A DNA stretch of 64,000 nt from an uncultured Lachnospiraceae bacterium (GTDB lineage: Bacteria > Bacillota > Clostridia > Lachnospirales > Lachnospiraceae): positions 1 through 64,000 of the forward strand of contig CACZFF010000004.1 in assembly GCA_902780385.1 (NCBI GenBank), read 5' to 3'. Shown in pieces: positions 8,969 to 16,958 of this stretch. How positions within the stretch are numbered: position 1 is the first letter of the stretch; every line of letters begins with the position of its first letter. The notes under the pieces were generated by a model. It made no database searches. It had not been told where the DNA came from and saw only the letters and a program-made list of their open reading frames with translations. A program made the translations under genes and the position numbers.

Positions 8969-9184
8969 TTATATGTCCTTTTTCCGAAGGGAACTGAGAG
9001 GTGTAATACTTCCGTCTGCCTCTACGAATGAGATGTTTTCCAGCTGTCCGCGCAGGGTCTTTCGGAAATCGGCCAGATACTCCTCACGGAGCTTTTTCTG
9101 CTCCGCTTTCTCCTCATCTGTCAGGCCGATCGTCTTCTGCTTGCGCGCCAGTTCATTGATCCTGTCAAGTCGTTTCTGATTCAT
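8969..9184 (-). CDS. DUF896 family small protein
   Basis: A 71-residue soluble protein matching the DUF896 (YnzC-like) family. It has a charged helical hairpin with INELARKQKTIGLTDEEKAEQKKLREEY-type sequence (about residues 9-37), then FRKTLRGQLENI. The start follows AGGAGA. Members of this family are usually found away from transport genes; B. subtilis YnzC is linked to the SOS operon region. Here the gene sits between the permease and binding-protein genes of the importer, so it is probably co-transcribed with them. Its function is not known. Confidence 0.85.
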   Translation of the reverse strand: MNQKRLDRINELARKQKTIGLTDEEKAEQKKLREEYLADFRKTLRGQLENISFVEADGSITPLSSLRKKDI

Positions 9185-9273
9185 TCATTATCTCCTGTAA
9201 TGTCTTGCTGTGAGATACTAAAGTACGGTTCCTGTAAGCCACAGAAAACCGCCCCGGCATCCTTCCCTGTATC

Positions 9274-9310
9274 AATTGAGTCAAACAGAACCGTCCCTCG
9301 TGACTCATTT
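9274..9310. repeat. 37-bp REP-like palindromic element, copy 1
   Basis: Nearly perfect 10-bp inverted ends (one mismatch) flank a core reading GAACCGTCCCTCG on the plus strand. It matches the element at 15296-15332 at 34 of 37 positions. The stop codon of the binding-protein gene lies inside it. The GGGACGGTTC core resembles short repeats scattered through clostridial genomes. Confidence 0.85.
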
Positions 9311-11089
9311 GAGCTGCTCGAGGAAGGTCATTTCTGATGTGTCTTCGCCGGTGAGCATACGGTGCAGGTCTGTGATCATCTGAGCGGCGATGTCGGGGGA
9401 CTGGTAGAGGCTGCGCTGTACCTGCCAGACATTTCCCTTCTGTACTGCTTTAAAGTCCGCAAGGAGGGAGGATTTGCCGCAAAGTTCAGTGATACTGCGT
9501 ACAGGATTCTCGATGGTCGCGTTGTAGATCAGGTAGTCCGCGTCCTTTGCCGTATTGTAGAAGTCTTCCATAGACAGGCGCACCGAGGCGCTGTTTCCGC
9601 TCTTCTGGAGAAGGTCTTTAAAGATATAGTTTCCACCCGCCAGCTCGATCATGCGCGGAATGTAGTCCTCTGTCGCGCGCACGATCACATTTCCGCTGGA
9701 AGAAATGGAAAAGAAGGCAACCGTCAGGCCGGTATCAGTATAGTTCTCAGCCCGGGCAAATACCTTTTTCTGTTCTTCAAAAAAAGCCTCCGCCTCTGTC
9801 TCATGGCCGGTCAGGACGCCGTAGAGGCGGACCCACTCAGTCCTGCCCAGAGGATGACTCTCATTGCTGGATGTGTCGATGAAAACAGGGATCCCCAGCT
9901 CCTCGAGTTTCTCCTTGACCTCCGGGGAGTGCAGGATCATCATGGATTCCACGGCCAGGTCACAGCCGGAGGAAGCCAGGAGTTCATAGTCCGGAGCGCT
10001 GTACTTTCCGGCGTAGACCATGCTGCCGTCCGCCAGGGCCTTTTTGGGGGCGTCAATGTACCAGCCGTCTTCCTTTGTGCCGGTCAGTTTCACCTGGCTG
10101 ATGGCGCCCGCTCCGTCAAACAGAGCCATGGATGAGGTCGCCGCCACATAGATATTGTCGAGAGGTGCCTGCAGAACAGTGATGGAGGCAGGAAGATTTT
10201 TGAGAATCTTCTCAGGGGCAGCAGACTTGTCTGAGCCGCTGCCTTCCGGCAGGAGCAGGTACTGACCGCTGTCGTGTACATCGATCAGACGGTAGACTTC
10301 CTCCGTGCTGCCGTCCGCAGGCTGATAGCTGTAAATATCGAAGGTTTCCGCATAGGAGGTTTCCATGGCGGAAACAAAGGTCAGGCCCTCCAGGGCAGGA
10401 GGCCGGGAAGCGTTTTCTGACTTTGAAGCCTGCTTTCCTGCCGCAGGGATATCTTCACCATCATCTTCCCCGTCATCCACCCCGTCCGCGGGATCATTTT
10501 CACCGTTTATTTCCGCAGCATTTCCGAAACTGTCCTCTGCACCATCATTTCCCTCAGCATCATCCCCGGCTCCGTCTGCAGTTGATTTTTTGTCCTCCTG
10601 TATGAGGCTGATGAAAAGGGTGTACTCGATCTCATGGGGTTCGGACATGGCTGTTGTCAGACCGCTGATCGTCATCTCTTCGTCCAGGCGCACAGGAATG
10701 CGGAAGACAGAATTGTCTCTGTCCGCGTCATCGGCGTTTTCCGGATCATACTGGACATCGTCGACTTTGACCCACTCATAGTGGGGACTGCTGAACTCAA
10801 TTCTCGCCTGTGCCTCACCTTCTGTGACAACGACTTCCGGGCAGGTAATCTTTACCTTACCAGTGCCGCCCGTAACAGTAAACAGGGTCGGCACATAGCT
10901 GCCGTCTTCAAGCGCATCAACTGTCCCCCCGTCTGTTTTTTCGGCTTCAGGTTCAACAGCAGATGAAACAGCATCTGCCTGTGCACCCGTATTTTCATTC
11001 TTTTGCCCAGAAGCGCAGGCGCTGAATGTCAGAATTATAAAAAGAATGATTGCTGTGATCGGAACAAAAAAGTGCTTCCTCATATTCAT
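9305..11089 (-). CDS. BtuF/FepB-type substrate-binding lipoprotein with N-terminal beta-module
   Basis: A 594-residue surface lipoprotein. The signal peptide ends in the lipobox FSAC (Cys25). After an acidic spacer, residues about 62-165 form a module opening DGSYVPTLFTVTGGTG and closing TTAMSEPHEIEYTLFISL, rich in predicted beta-strands. A Glu/Asp-rich spacer (about 170-220) follows. The C-terminal half (about 240-590) has the periplasmic-binding-protein features of cobalamin/siderophore binders: VYAGKYSAPDYELLASSGCDLAVESMM, EKLEELGIPVFIDTSSNESHPLGRTEWVRLYG and LAGGNYIF. The start follows GAGGA. It would deliver ligand to the permease at 7854-8897. The ligand is probably a corrinoid by context, though haem or a siderophore is not excluded. 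Confidence 0.88.
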   Translation of the reverse strand: MNMRKHFFVPITAIILFIILTFSACASGQKNENTGAQADAVSSAVEPEAEKTDGGTVDALEDGSYVPTLFTVTGGTGKVKITCPEVVVTEGEAQARIEFSSPHYEWVKVDDVQYDPENADDADRDNSVFRIPVRLDEEMTISGLTTAMSEPHEIEYTLFISLIQEDKKSTADGAGDDAEGNDGAEDSFGNAAEINGENDPADGVDDGEDDGEDIPAAGKQASKSENASRPPALEGLTFVSAMETSYAETFDIYSYQPADGSTEEVYRLIDVHDSGQYLLLPEGSGSDKSAAPEKILKNLPASITVLQAPLDNIYVAATSSMALFDGAGAISQVKLTGTKEDGWYIDAPKKALADGSMVYAGKYSAPDYELLASSGCDLAVESMMILHSPEVKEKLEELGIPVFIDTSSNESHPLGRTEWVRLYGVLTGHETEAEAFFEEQKKVFARAENYTDTGLTVAFFSISSSGNVIVRATEDYIPRMIELAGGNYIFKDLLQKSGNSASVRLSMEDFYNTAKDADYLIYNATIENPVRSITELCGKSSLLADFKAVQKGNVWQVQRSLYQSPDIAAQMITDLHRMLTGEDTSEMTFLEQLK

Positions 11090-11207
11090 CTGTCATTTCC
11101 TCAAGCTGACTGATTTTCCATCCCCTCATTTCAGGATGCCTCGCAGATTAAACAAGCGAAGACTCCCTGGAAGCGGGAGCGTGACTGTGCCTGTCAATAA
11201 TATGATG

Positions 11208-12629
11208 TTAAGGCCAAAGGGCAAGCGCCACGGTGACTCCTTCAAGGCTGATCTTCCTTTCCAGCAGGAGAGCTTCTTTGCCGCACTCAGCCCCCGTATG
11301 ATCTGTATGATCCATGGCCAGCCGCACTGCGCTCCTTTCGCAGACACAGTCCACGCCTGTGACATTGCGGACGAAATCAGAAGTGCTGAAAGTTCCCGGC
11401 ACCCGGCTGAGCTCCTCAGCTGTGAAAAAAGTCAGGGGCAGGTTCCATTCTTCTGCAAATGCATGGAGACCGGCTTCCTCTTTTTTCAGATCGATAGAAG
11501 CAATTCCGGAGACTGCCTGCGGAAAGACGCCGGAAATCTGCAGGATCTGCGCCACCACCTTGTGAATGGCTTCCGAAGAGATTCCTTTCCGGCATCCGAT
11601 TCCCAGGGTGACTGCCCGCGGAATCAGGTAGAGGGCATCCCTGCGATCACCTTCTTCATGCCTGAAGGAGACAATGATGTCCGCATCAGCCCGTTCTTCT
11701 GTCCGACTGACTCCTTTTCCGTATTTCTCAATTAGATTCCCGCTGTCTGCAGAAATCCCGAACGCTTCATCAAAATAAATATGCAAGGTCTCCCCTGCCA
11801 GGACGCGGGCAGAGATTTGCTTGGCTATTGTTCTGTCGGAAATCTGCAGGCCATTTTCCGCCGCAAAGACATCAACGGCAAAAAGCCCCCTGCCGTCAGT
11901 CGCTGTCGTGATCACCGGCTGCGCCCCCGCAGCCTCTGCCAGCAGTCCGCATAAGCGGTTGGCGCCCCCCGCGTGACCGGACATCAGTGAAATGACAAAT
12001 TTCCCGTTTTCATCCATGACCAGAACAGCGGGATCACGAAACTTGTCCTTCACAAAGGGCGCAATGCAGCGAACTGCAATTCCTGTCGCCGCAATGAAAA
12101 TGAGAGCATCTGCTTCGTGAAACCATTTGGCTGCCGCCTCGGAGAGCTTTGGACCATTCTCGAATCCGGACACATAGGCACAGCGTCCCGTCTGCAGAAT
12201 TTCCGTATTCGGCAGGTGCTCTTTCAGGGCTGAAGCGGCGCCTCGCATGGTTTCAAAACCGCGCTCCGTACAGGCCAGCATGACGATACGGTCCATTGTT
12301 TTTCGCCCCTGCCGGTCATTCCCATTTTTCTGTGAAGGTACTGTCTGCTGCATGGCGGCGGCAATCTCTTTATATTTTCCGGTAATCAGCCCGTAGTTTT
12401 CGGGCAGATGCGGGATCAGGCAGTTGGTGCAGTCCTTGATTCCCTTTTCCGTGTAGCGGAAGTTTCCTCCGCAGTCAGGTCCCAGCATGTAGAGCGGACA
12501 GTAGCAGAACAGGCAGCTGAAGCGAGCCGGGTCCGCAATCCGGTGGCAGGGAAAATATTCACATTCCGTATTCTGGAAAAAGGAATAATGCTTTCCCTCC
12601 CAGTATGGTTTTTCCCTTTTTTCGCTCAT
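11208..12629 (-). CDS. cbiG: Fusion: cysteine-rich small domain + cobalt-precorrin-5A hydrolase CbiG
   Basis: CbiG opens the delta-lactone of cobalt-precorrin-5A, releasing acetaldehyde. It occupies residues 112-473: MLACTERGFETM, ADALIFIAATGIAVRCIAPFV, VISLMSGHAGGANRL and LGIGCRKGISSEAI are typical. Residues 1-95 are a cysteine-rich small domain with eight Cys (23, 28, 39, 42, 44, 53, 67, 70), within FFQNTECEYFPCH and FCLFCYCPLY-like sequence, that probably binds metal; in other genomes this domain is often a stand-alone gene beside cob genes. The main start follows GGGAG. An internal ATG at 12296, preceded by AGGGG, could also make CbiG alone. Confidence 0.92.
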   Translation of the reverse strand: MSEKREKPYWEGKHYSFFQNTECEYFPCHRIADPARFSCLFCYCPLYMLGPDCGGNFRYTEKGIKDCTNCLIPHLPENYGLITGKYKEIAAAMQQTVPSQKNGNDRQGRKTMDRIVMLACTERGFETMRGAASALKEHLPNTEILQTGRCAYVSGFENGPKLSEAAAKWFHEADALIFIAATGIAVRCIAPFVKDKFRDPAVLVMDENGKFVISLMSGHAGGANRLCGLLAEAAGAQPVITTATDGRGLFAVDVFAAENGLQISDRTIAKQISARVLAGETLHIYFDEAFGISADSGNLIEKYGKGVSRTEERADADIIVSFRHEEGDRRDALYLIPRAVTLGIGCRKGISSEAIHKVVAQILQISGVFPQAVSGIASIDLKKEEAGLHAFAEEWNLPLTFFTAEELSRVPGTFSTSDFVRNVTGVDCVCERSAVRLAMDHTDHTGAECGKEALLLERKISLEGVTVALALWP

Positions 12630-12738
12630 AAATGAACTCCCTGGCTTCTCCTGTTCATAGTCATGTTCATCGTTCTGTTCATCGTTGGTTTATCCGATAA
12701 TAAGAGCCTTTTGATTAGACAGCAGCTCACAGCTCATA

Positions 12739-13800
12739 TTATCCGGCAGTTAAAATCTCTGCCAATGCTCCGAGCAGTACTTGATTTTCTTCCGGGAGCA
12801 GGACGGCGGCGCGGTAATCGCCCTTGTCAAGCCCCGGGTAGTTGTCACAGCGGCGGATCAGGATGCCTCTCTGCAGAAGGGGCTCATACAACTCTTTTTC
12901 GCAGGAGAAAAAGATATAATTTGCCTCCCCCGGAAATACCCTGCATCCGAAATTTTCAAGAGCTGCAGCCATCTTTTCTCTTTCCGCAACAACAAGCGTG
13001 CGGGCTGTCTCTATGTATTCCTTACCGGTTTCCAGGGCGGCAAGGCCGGCAATCTGAGCGGGAAGGGAAACGCTCCACTCCGCCTGCTGCGCATGGATCT
13101 TCTCCAGGATCTCAGGGTTTGCTGCCATCAGATATCCCAGACGGATGCCCGGCATGGCAAAGCGCTTGGTAAAGGCATCCAGGACCAGAAGCCGCTGAAA
13201 TTGCTGAAATGAGGCCGGGGGCAGCAGAAACCTGCGCATGGTGCGCTGGTCCTCATCCGGCAGAAAGCCCAGGAAGCACTCGTCCACCATGAGCCAGGTG
13301 CCCTGGCTCTCACAGGTTTCCGCGATCCGGCACAGCAGGTCCGGATCGATCCGGTCTCCGATGGGGTTTGAGGGCGAACATAATATTGCAAGATCGGGCT
13401 TCTGTGCCAGATCCTCCAGATATCTTTCCGTCAGAGCAAAATTTTCCTCCCTGCGCAGGTCATGATAGAGAATTTCGCAGCCATGGGATTCTGCCGCATG
13501 CCTGTAGCCGGAGAAAGAAGGCGCCGTAAGGAGAATCCTGCCTGCATGCAGTCCCCTCACTGCAGCTTCGATCAGCTCAGACGCGCCGTTCCCGCACAGA
13601 ATCTGCTGTGCCGGGACGCCGGTGCGCTTTTCCAGCGCAAGGCGTAGTTTTCTGCACTCCTGATCCGGGTACTGTGTCAGAAGAGAGAGCTTTTCCTGAA
13701 GACTCCGGAGAACATTTTCCGGAATCCCCAGCGGGTTGATATTGACCGAAAAATCATATCTCACCACTATATTGTTATAAATCTCTCCTCCGTGAAGCAT
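12739..13800 (-). CDS. cobD: L-threonine-O-3-phosphate decarboxylase CobD
   Basis: PLP enzyme of the class I/II aminotransferase fold, 353 residues, making (R)-1-amino-2-propanol phosphate for the nucleotide-loop linker of cobalamin. It starts MLHGGEIYN with DFSVNINPLG, the CobD/HisC hallmark. CGNGASELIEA, the aldimine-binding LAILCSPSNPIGDRI, VDECFLGF and the PLP lysine in DAFTKRFAMPGIRLGYL follow. The Shine-Dalgarno is weak. It sits between cbiG and the cbiJET fusion, and its product is used by CbiB at the end of the same operon. The HisC paralogue is a less likely identity given the context. Confidence 0.9.
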   Translation of the reverse strand: MLHGGEIYNNIVVRYDFSVNINPLGIPENVLRSLQEKLSLLTQYPDQECRKLRLALEKRTGVPAQQILCGNGASELIEAAVRGLHAGRILLTAPSFSGYRHAAESHGCEILYHDLRREENFALTERYLEDLAQKPDLAILCSPSNPIGDRIDPDLLCRIAETCESQGTWLMVDECFLGFLPDEDQRTMRRFLLPPASFQQFQRLLVLDAFTKRFAMPGIRLGYLMAANPEILEKIHAQQAEWSVSLPAQIAGLAALETGKEYIETARTLVVAEREKMAAALENFGCRVFPGEANYIFFSCEKELYEPLLQRGILIRRCDNYPGLDKGDYRAAVLLPEENQVLLGALAEILTAG

Positions 13801-13894
13801 ATGCGCAGTTCTTTCTTTGTGTAAAATACTACTGTTTGCAAACAGCCGATAAACAGTTAGACAATGGTCAAAAAATCATCTCCGGAGCTGCGGC

Positions 13895-16093
13895 TCAGTC
13901 CCCTGTCTTGCCATCCCCCTGGAAGGAGATAATGAAGACCGGGTTTCCGGCACGCAGATAGTGGTAGGTCCCCAGGATTTCCTCCCGGTTTACCATGACC
14001 TGCACGCACTGAAGGTCACGGATCGGCAGGGTGTCCAGCGCATCATACAGTGCCGTAAGGGTCTCCGAAGTGATGCAGTTCACCACCACTTTTGCGCTGG
14101 AATTGCGCGCAAGGACAAAGTCCAGTATACTTCCGATCTCGCCGCCGCTGCCTCCGATAAAGACATGGGTAGGAACCGGCAGATCGATCAGCGCTTCCGG
14201 TGCCCGTCCCTCGATGATCGACATATTCTGAAGACTATACTTTGCCCTGTTTTCCGCAAGGAGAGCGAGGGCATCTTTTTTGCATTCAATTGACCAGACT
14301 TTGCTGTCCGGGCAGGCGAGGGCAGCCTCAACACTCACAGAACCTGTTCCGGCGCCCACATCCCACAAGACCGATTTGGCGGTCAGACCAAGGCGGCACA
14401 GGGAGAGCGTGCGGATTTCCGAAGAGGTCATCGGTGCTTTTCCCCGGATAAAGGCAGTGTCCGGCATTCCCGGCAGAACAGGGATTTTTTCCGCGTCGTC
14501 GTGCCGGATATACAGGACATAGAGACCTTCCTGTGTGACCTCGATCAGTTCCTGCGGCGTGCAGGGACAGATCTGCTCTCCCGCGCGGGATAGCTCATAG
14601 CCATAGATCAGCTGCAGTTTTCCCAGAGTACCCTGGTCCTGGGCCCTTGCCAGCAGAGCGCCCGTCTGACGCAGGTCGGCCGCGTTGGCCAGCAGCAGGA
14701 AGCATTCGCGGTTCCTGCGCACCTGGCCTGTCACGTTGCAGAATCGCCCGTGGGAACTGAGTATTTTCCAGTCCTGCCAGGGAATCCCCGCCCGCGCAGC
14801 GAACCAGGAGACACTGGATATTCCGCAGATCACTTTTACATCGAAGTTTTCTTTGAACGCCTCTGCCATTTTCAGTTTTGCAAGCATGGAGGCGGCTCCG
14901 CTGTAAAATCCGCTGTCTCCTGAGTAAGCAACTGCGGCATTCCTTATCTCCGGATGTTCCTGCAGATAGTCCAGGATCTTACCGCTGTCGTAATTGGCAA
15001 TGACTTTTTTGCAGGCTGCCGGCTGCCAGGTCTTTGTCAGATTTTCCAGAACACTCTTTGCCCCGAAAAGGACCTGGGCGGAGGCGATTGCTTCCTGCGC
15101 CTGCTGCGTTCCCGCCTCCTGCGCACCCACACCGACGCCGACCAGAGAAAAGATTCCGGCTTTCTTTTTCCCGCAAGAAGCATACTGCCGGGCTTTTTCG
15201 ATTATGTACTCCAGTCCTGCCAACCGCGCTGATTCCCGCTGCGGATCCTGAACAGCATCCGTCAGATTCATCGTCGCTGCTCCGCCTGACGGCTCAAATG
15301 AGTCAGGCAGAACCGTCCCTCGTGACTCATTTTCTGTCGAAGGGGTGCGGATCACCACTGCGCGGATGCCGCATTTTTGTGCAGCTTCTATCTTCTCGGG
15401 ATAGCCTCCCGCCGCACCGGTTTCCTTGGTCAAAAGCCAGGAGGCATGGGCATGGCGGATCAGGGCGCAGTTCATATCTGTACCGAAAGGGCCCTGCATG
15501 GCAAAAATCTGCTTTCCTGTGAGCCCCGCCCCGGCGCAGGCCTGCAGGCTCTCCGGCGAAGGAAGAACGCGGGCTGTGATCCTGGAGGGGTCGCCTAGTG
15601 CTCTGGTAAAACGGGCGAGCTCTTTGCTGCCTGTCGTCACCAGAATGCGGCCGGGAACAGACGAAAGGAAAGATCCTGCCTCTTCTACATCAGTGACATA
15701 AATACAGGATTGTTTCCCTGATTTATCATCCGCTGCCCTTTTATCAGAGCTTTCAGGACTTTCAGAATCCGCATTTTCTCTCTGCAGGCGAAGATAAGGG
15801 AGACCCGTCTGCTCACAGGCCGCCCTGATTTCCTGAGAAACAAGCTGTGCATGGGGATGTGTCGCATCGATGGCACAGGAAAAATGTCCTTCCAGCATCA
15901 TCTGCGTCATACCGACGCGGTCCATCCTTCCCGTATGAACATTCATCAGGGGATGGGGATGCAGGACTTCCTCTCCATACTGTGTCGCCACACAGACAGT
16001 GCATGGCAGGCCCTCGGCGAGCAGGCGCTCCGCAACTGTCCTTCCCTCAGTTGTACCGCCGAAAATCAAAATCTTTCCACTCTCTGCTTTCAT
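13895..16093 (-). CDS. cbiJET: Triple fusion CbiJ-CbiE-CbiT
   Basis: A 732-residue protein combining three corrin enzymes. Residues 8-250 are precorrin-6A reductase CbiJ (ILIFGGTTEGRTVAERL; AIDATHPHAQLVS; ILVTTGSKELARF; FAMQGPFGTDMN). Residues about 312-525 are the C5-methyltransferase CbiE (SLVGVGVGAQE; VAYSGDSGFYSGA; ISSVSWFAARAG). Residues about 535-732 are the C15-methyltransferase/decarboxylase CbiT (FIRGKAPMTSSEIR; the SAM loop DVGAGTGSVSVEAA; FIGGSGGEIGSIL). CbiET fusions are common (CobL type); adding CbiJ is less usual. Residues about 254-266, in the CbiJ-CbiE linker, are encoded by a REP-like repeat. It begins 19 bp after cbiH and continues the pathway order. Confidence 0.93.
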   Translation of the reverse strand: MKAESGKILIFGGTTEGRTVAERLLAEGLPCTVCVATQYGEEVLHPHPLMNVHTGRMDRVGMTQMMLEGHFSCAIDATHPHAQLVSQEIRAACEQTGLPYLRLQRENADSESPESSDKRAADDKSGKQSCIYVTDVEEAGSFLSSVPGRILVTTGSKELARFTRALGDPSRITARVLPSPESLQACAGAGLTGKQIFAMQGPFGTDMNCALIRHAHASWLLTKETGAAGGYPEKIEAAQKCGIRAVVIRTPSTENESRGTVLPDSFEPSGGAATMNLTDAVQDPQRESARLAGLEYIIEKARQYASCGKKKAGIFSLVGVGVGAQEAGTQQAQEAIASAQVLFGAKSVLENLTKTWQPAACKKVIANYDSGKILDYLQEHPEIRNAAVAYSGDSGFYSGAASMLAKLKMAEAFKENFDVKVICGISSVSWFAARAGIPWQDWKILSSHGRFCNVTGQVRRNRECFLLLANAADLRQTGALLARAQDQGTLGKLQLIYGYELSRAGEQICPCTPQELIEVTQEGLYVLYIRHDDAEKIPVLPGMPDTAFIRGKAPMTSSEIRTLSLCRLGLTAKSVLWDVGAGTGSVSVEAALACPDSKVWSIECKKDALALLAENRAKYSLQNMSIIEGRAPEALIDLPVPTHVFIGGSGGEIGSILDFVLARNSSAKVVVNCITSETLTALYDALDTLPIRDLQCVQVMVNREEILGTYHYLRAGNPVFIISFQGDGKTGD
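15296..15332. repeat. REP-like palindromic element, copy 2, inside cbiJET
   Basis: Perfect 10-bp inverted ends (15296-15305 and 15323-15332) surround the same core as the copy at 9274-9310, with 34 of 37 positions identical. It lies in frame in the linker between the CbiJ and CbiE domains and adds about 13 residues without a stop codon. Confidence 0.9.
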
Positions 16094-16111
16094 CTGTCCA
16101 AACGCACCTTC

Positions 16112-16879
16112 TCAGAATGATGTTGTCTTGCGTTCTCTTGCATATCCGCGGGGCGTCACCATATGGCCGCCGATGCGCTTTGTCGAACTGTTGCCGATAA
16201 AAACTGTAGTAAACATATCCACCTGAACATCGCGCAGCTCTGCCAGGGTATAAATATGGGTTTCTTCTCCGTCGCGGCCGATGTTGCGGACTGTGCCGCA
16301 GATCTGGTCGGGGGAAAGCGTTTCCAGCAGAATATCGCAGGCCTTCTGCAGATAATCCGCCCGCTTTCTGCTGGAGGGATTGTAGAGGACAATGGCGAAA
16401 TCGCCCTCCGCCGCCATCCGAAGACGCTTCTGGATCTTCTCCCAGCTGGTCATCAGATCGCTCAGGCTGATAAGGGCAAAATCATGGATCAGGGGTGCCC
16501 CCAGGCGGGCGGCGCCGCTCAGGGCTGCCGTGACACCCGGAATCACCTGGATCTCCACATCGGGATAATCCTGCGCTGTCTCGTAGATCAGTCCCGCCAT
16601 GCCGTAGACACCCGCGTCGCCGCTGCAGATAAAGGCGACATCCGCGCCCGTCTCCGCCTCCTCCAGGGCAAGGATGCACCGCTCCTCCTCCCTGCGCATG
16701 GTGGTGGTGATGATTTTTTTGTCCGGAAACCGGTCTTTCACCAGATCCACATAGACATGGTATCCGGCGATCACGTCGCAGTTTTCTATCGCATGATAGG
16801 CCTCGAAGGTCATCTGGTCGATCGCACCGGGTCCTATACCGACCACGGTGATTTTTCCTTTTTTGCTGTCAGCCCCCAT
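16112..16879 (-). CDS. cbiH: Cobalt-precorrin-3B C17-methyltransferase CbiH
   Basis: SAM-dependent ring-contraction methylase (CobJ family), 255 residues. It starts KITVVGIGPGAIDQMTFEA, then has AFICSGDAGVYGMAGL, VIPGVTAALSGAARLGAPL, FAIVLYNPSSRKR and GRDGEETHIYTLAEL. I chose the ATG at 16879, which follows AAGGGAGAG. A longer reading to 17041 adds unrelated sequence overlapping the end of cbiF. The gene lies 79 bp downstream of cbiF and 18 bp upstream of cbiJET. The C-terminal TTVFIGNSSTKRIGGHMVTPRGY is a normal family end, so the gene is intact. Confidence 0.95.
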   Translation of the reverse strand: MGADSKKGKITVVGIGPGAIDQMTFEAYHAIENCDVIAGYHVYVDLVKDRFPDKKIITTTMRREEERCILALEEAETGADVAFICSGDAGVYGMAGLIYETAQDYPDVEIQVIPGVTAALSGAARLGAPLIHDFALISLSDLMTSWEKIQKRLRMAAEGDFAIVLYNPSSRKRADYLQKACDILLETLSPDQICGTVRNIGRDGEETHIYTLAELRDVQVDMFTTVFIGNSSTKRIGGHMVTPRGYARERKTTSF

Positions 16880-16958
16880 TTCTTTCTCTCCCTTTCCAAA
16901 CAGGCCGCTCAAAATGGCGGCAAGGCATGCTCCGCATGTATATGAGGTCTTATTCTTA

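Noticed and set aside
9274..15332. The two palindromic repeats as ends of one mobile element
   Set aside because: The roughly 6 kb between them is a normal cbi and transport gene series without a transposase; each copy is complete by itself.
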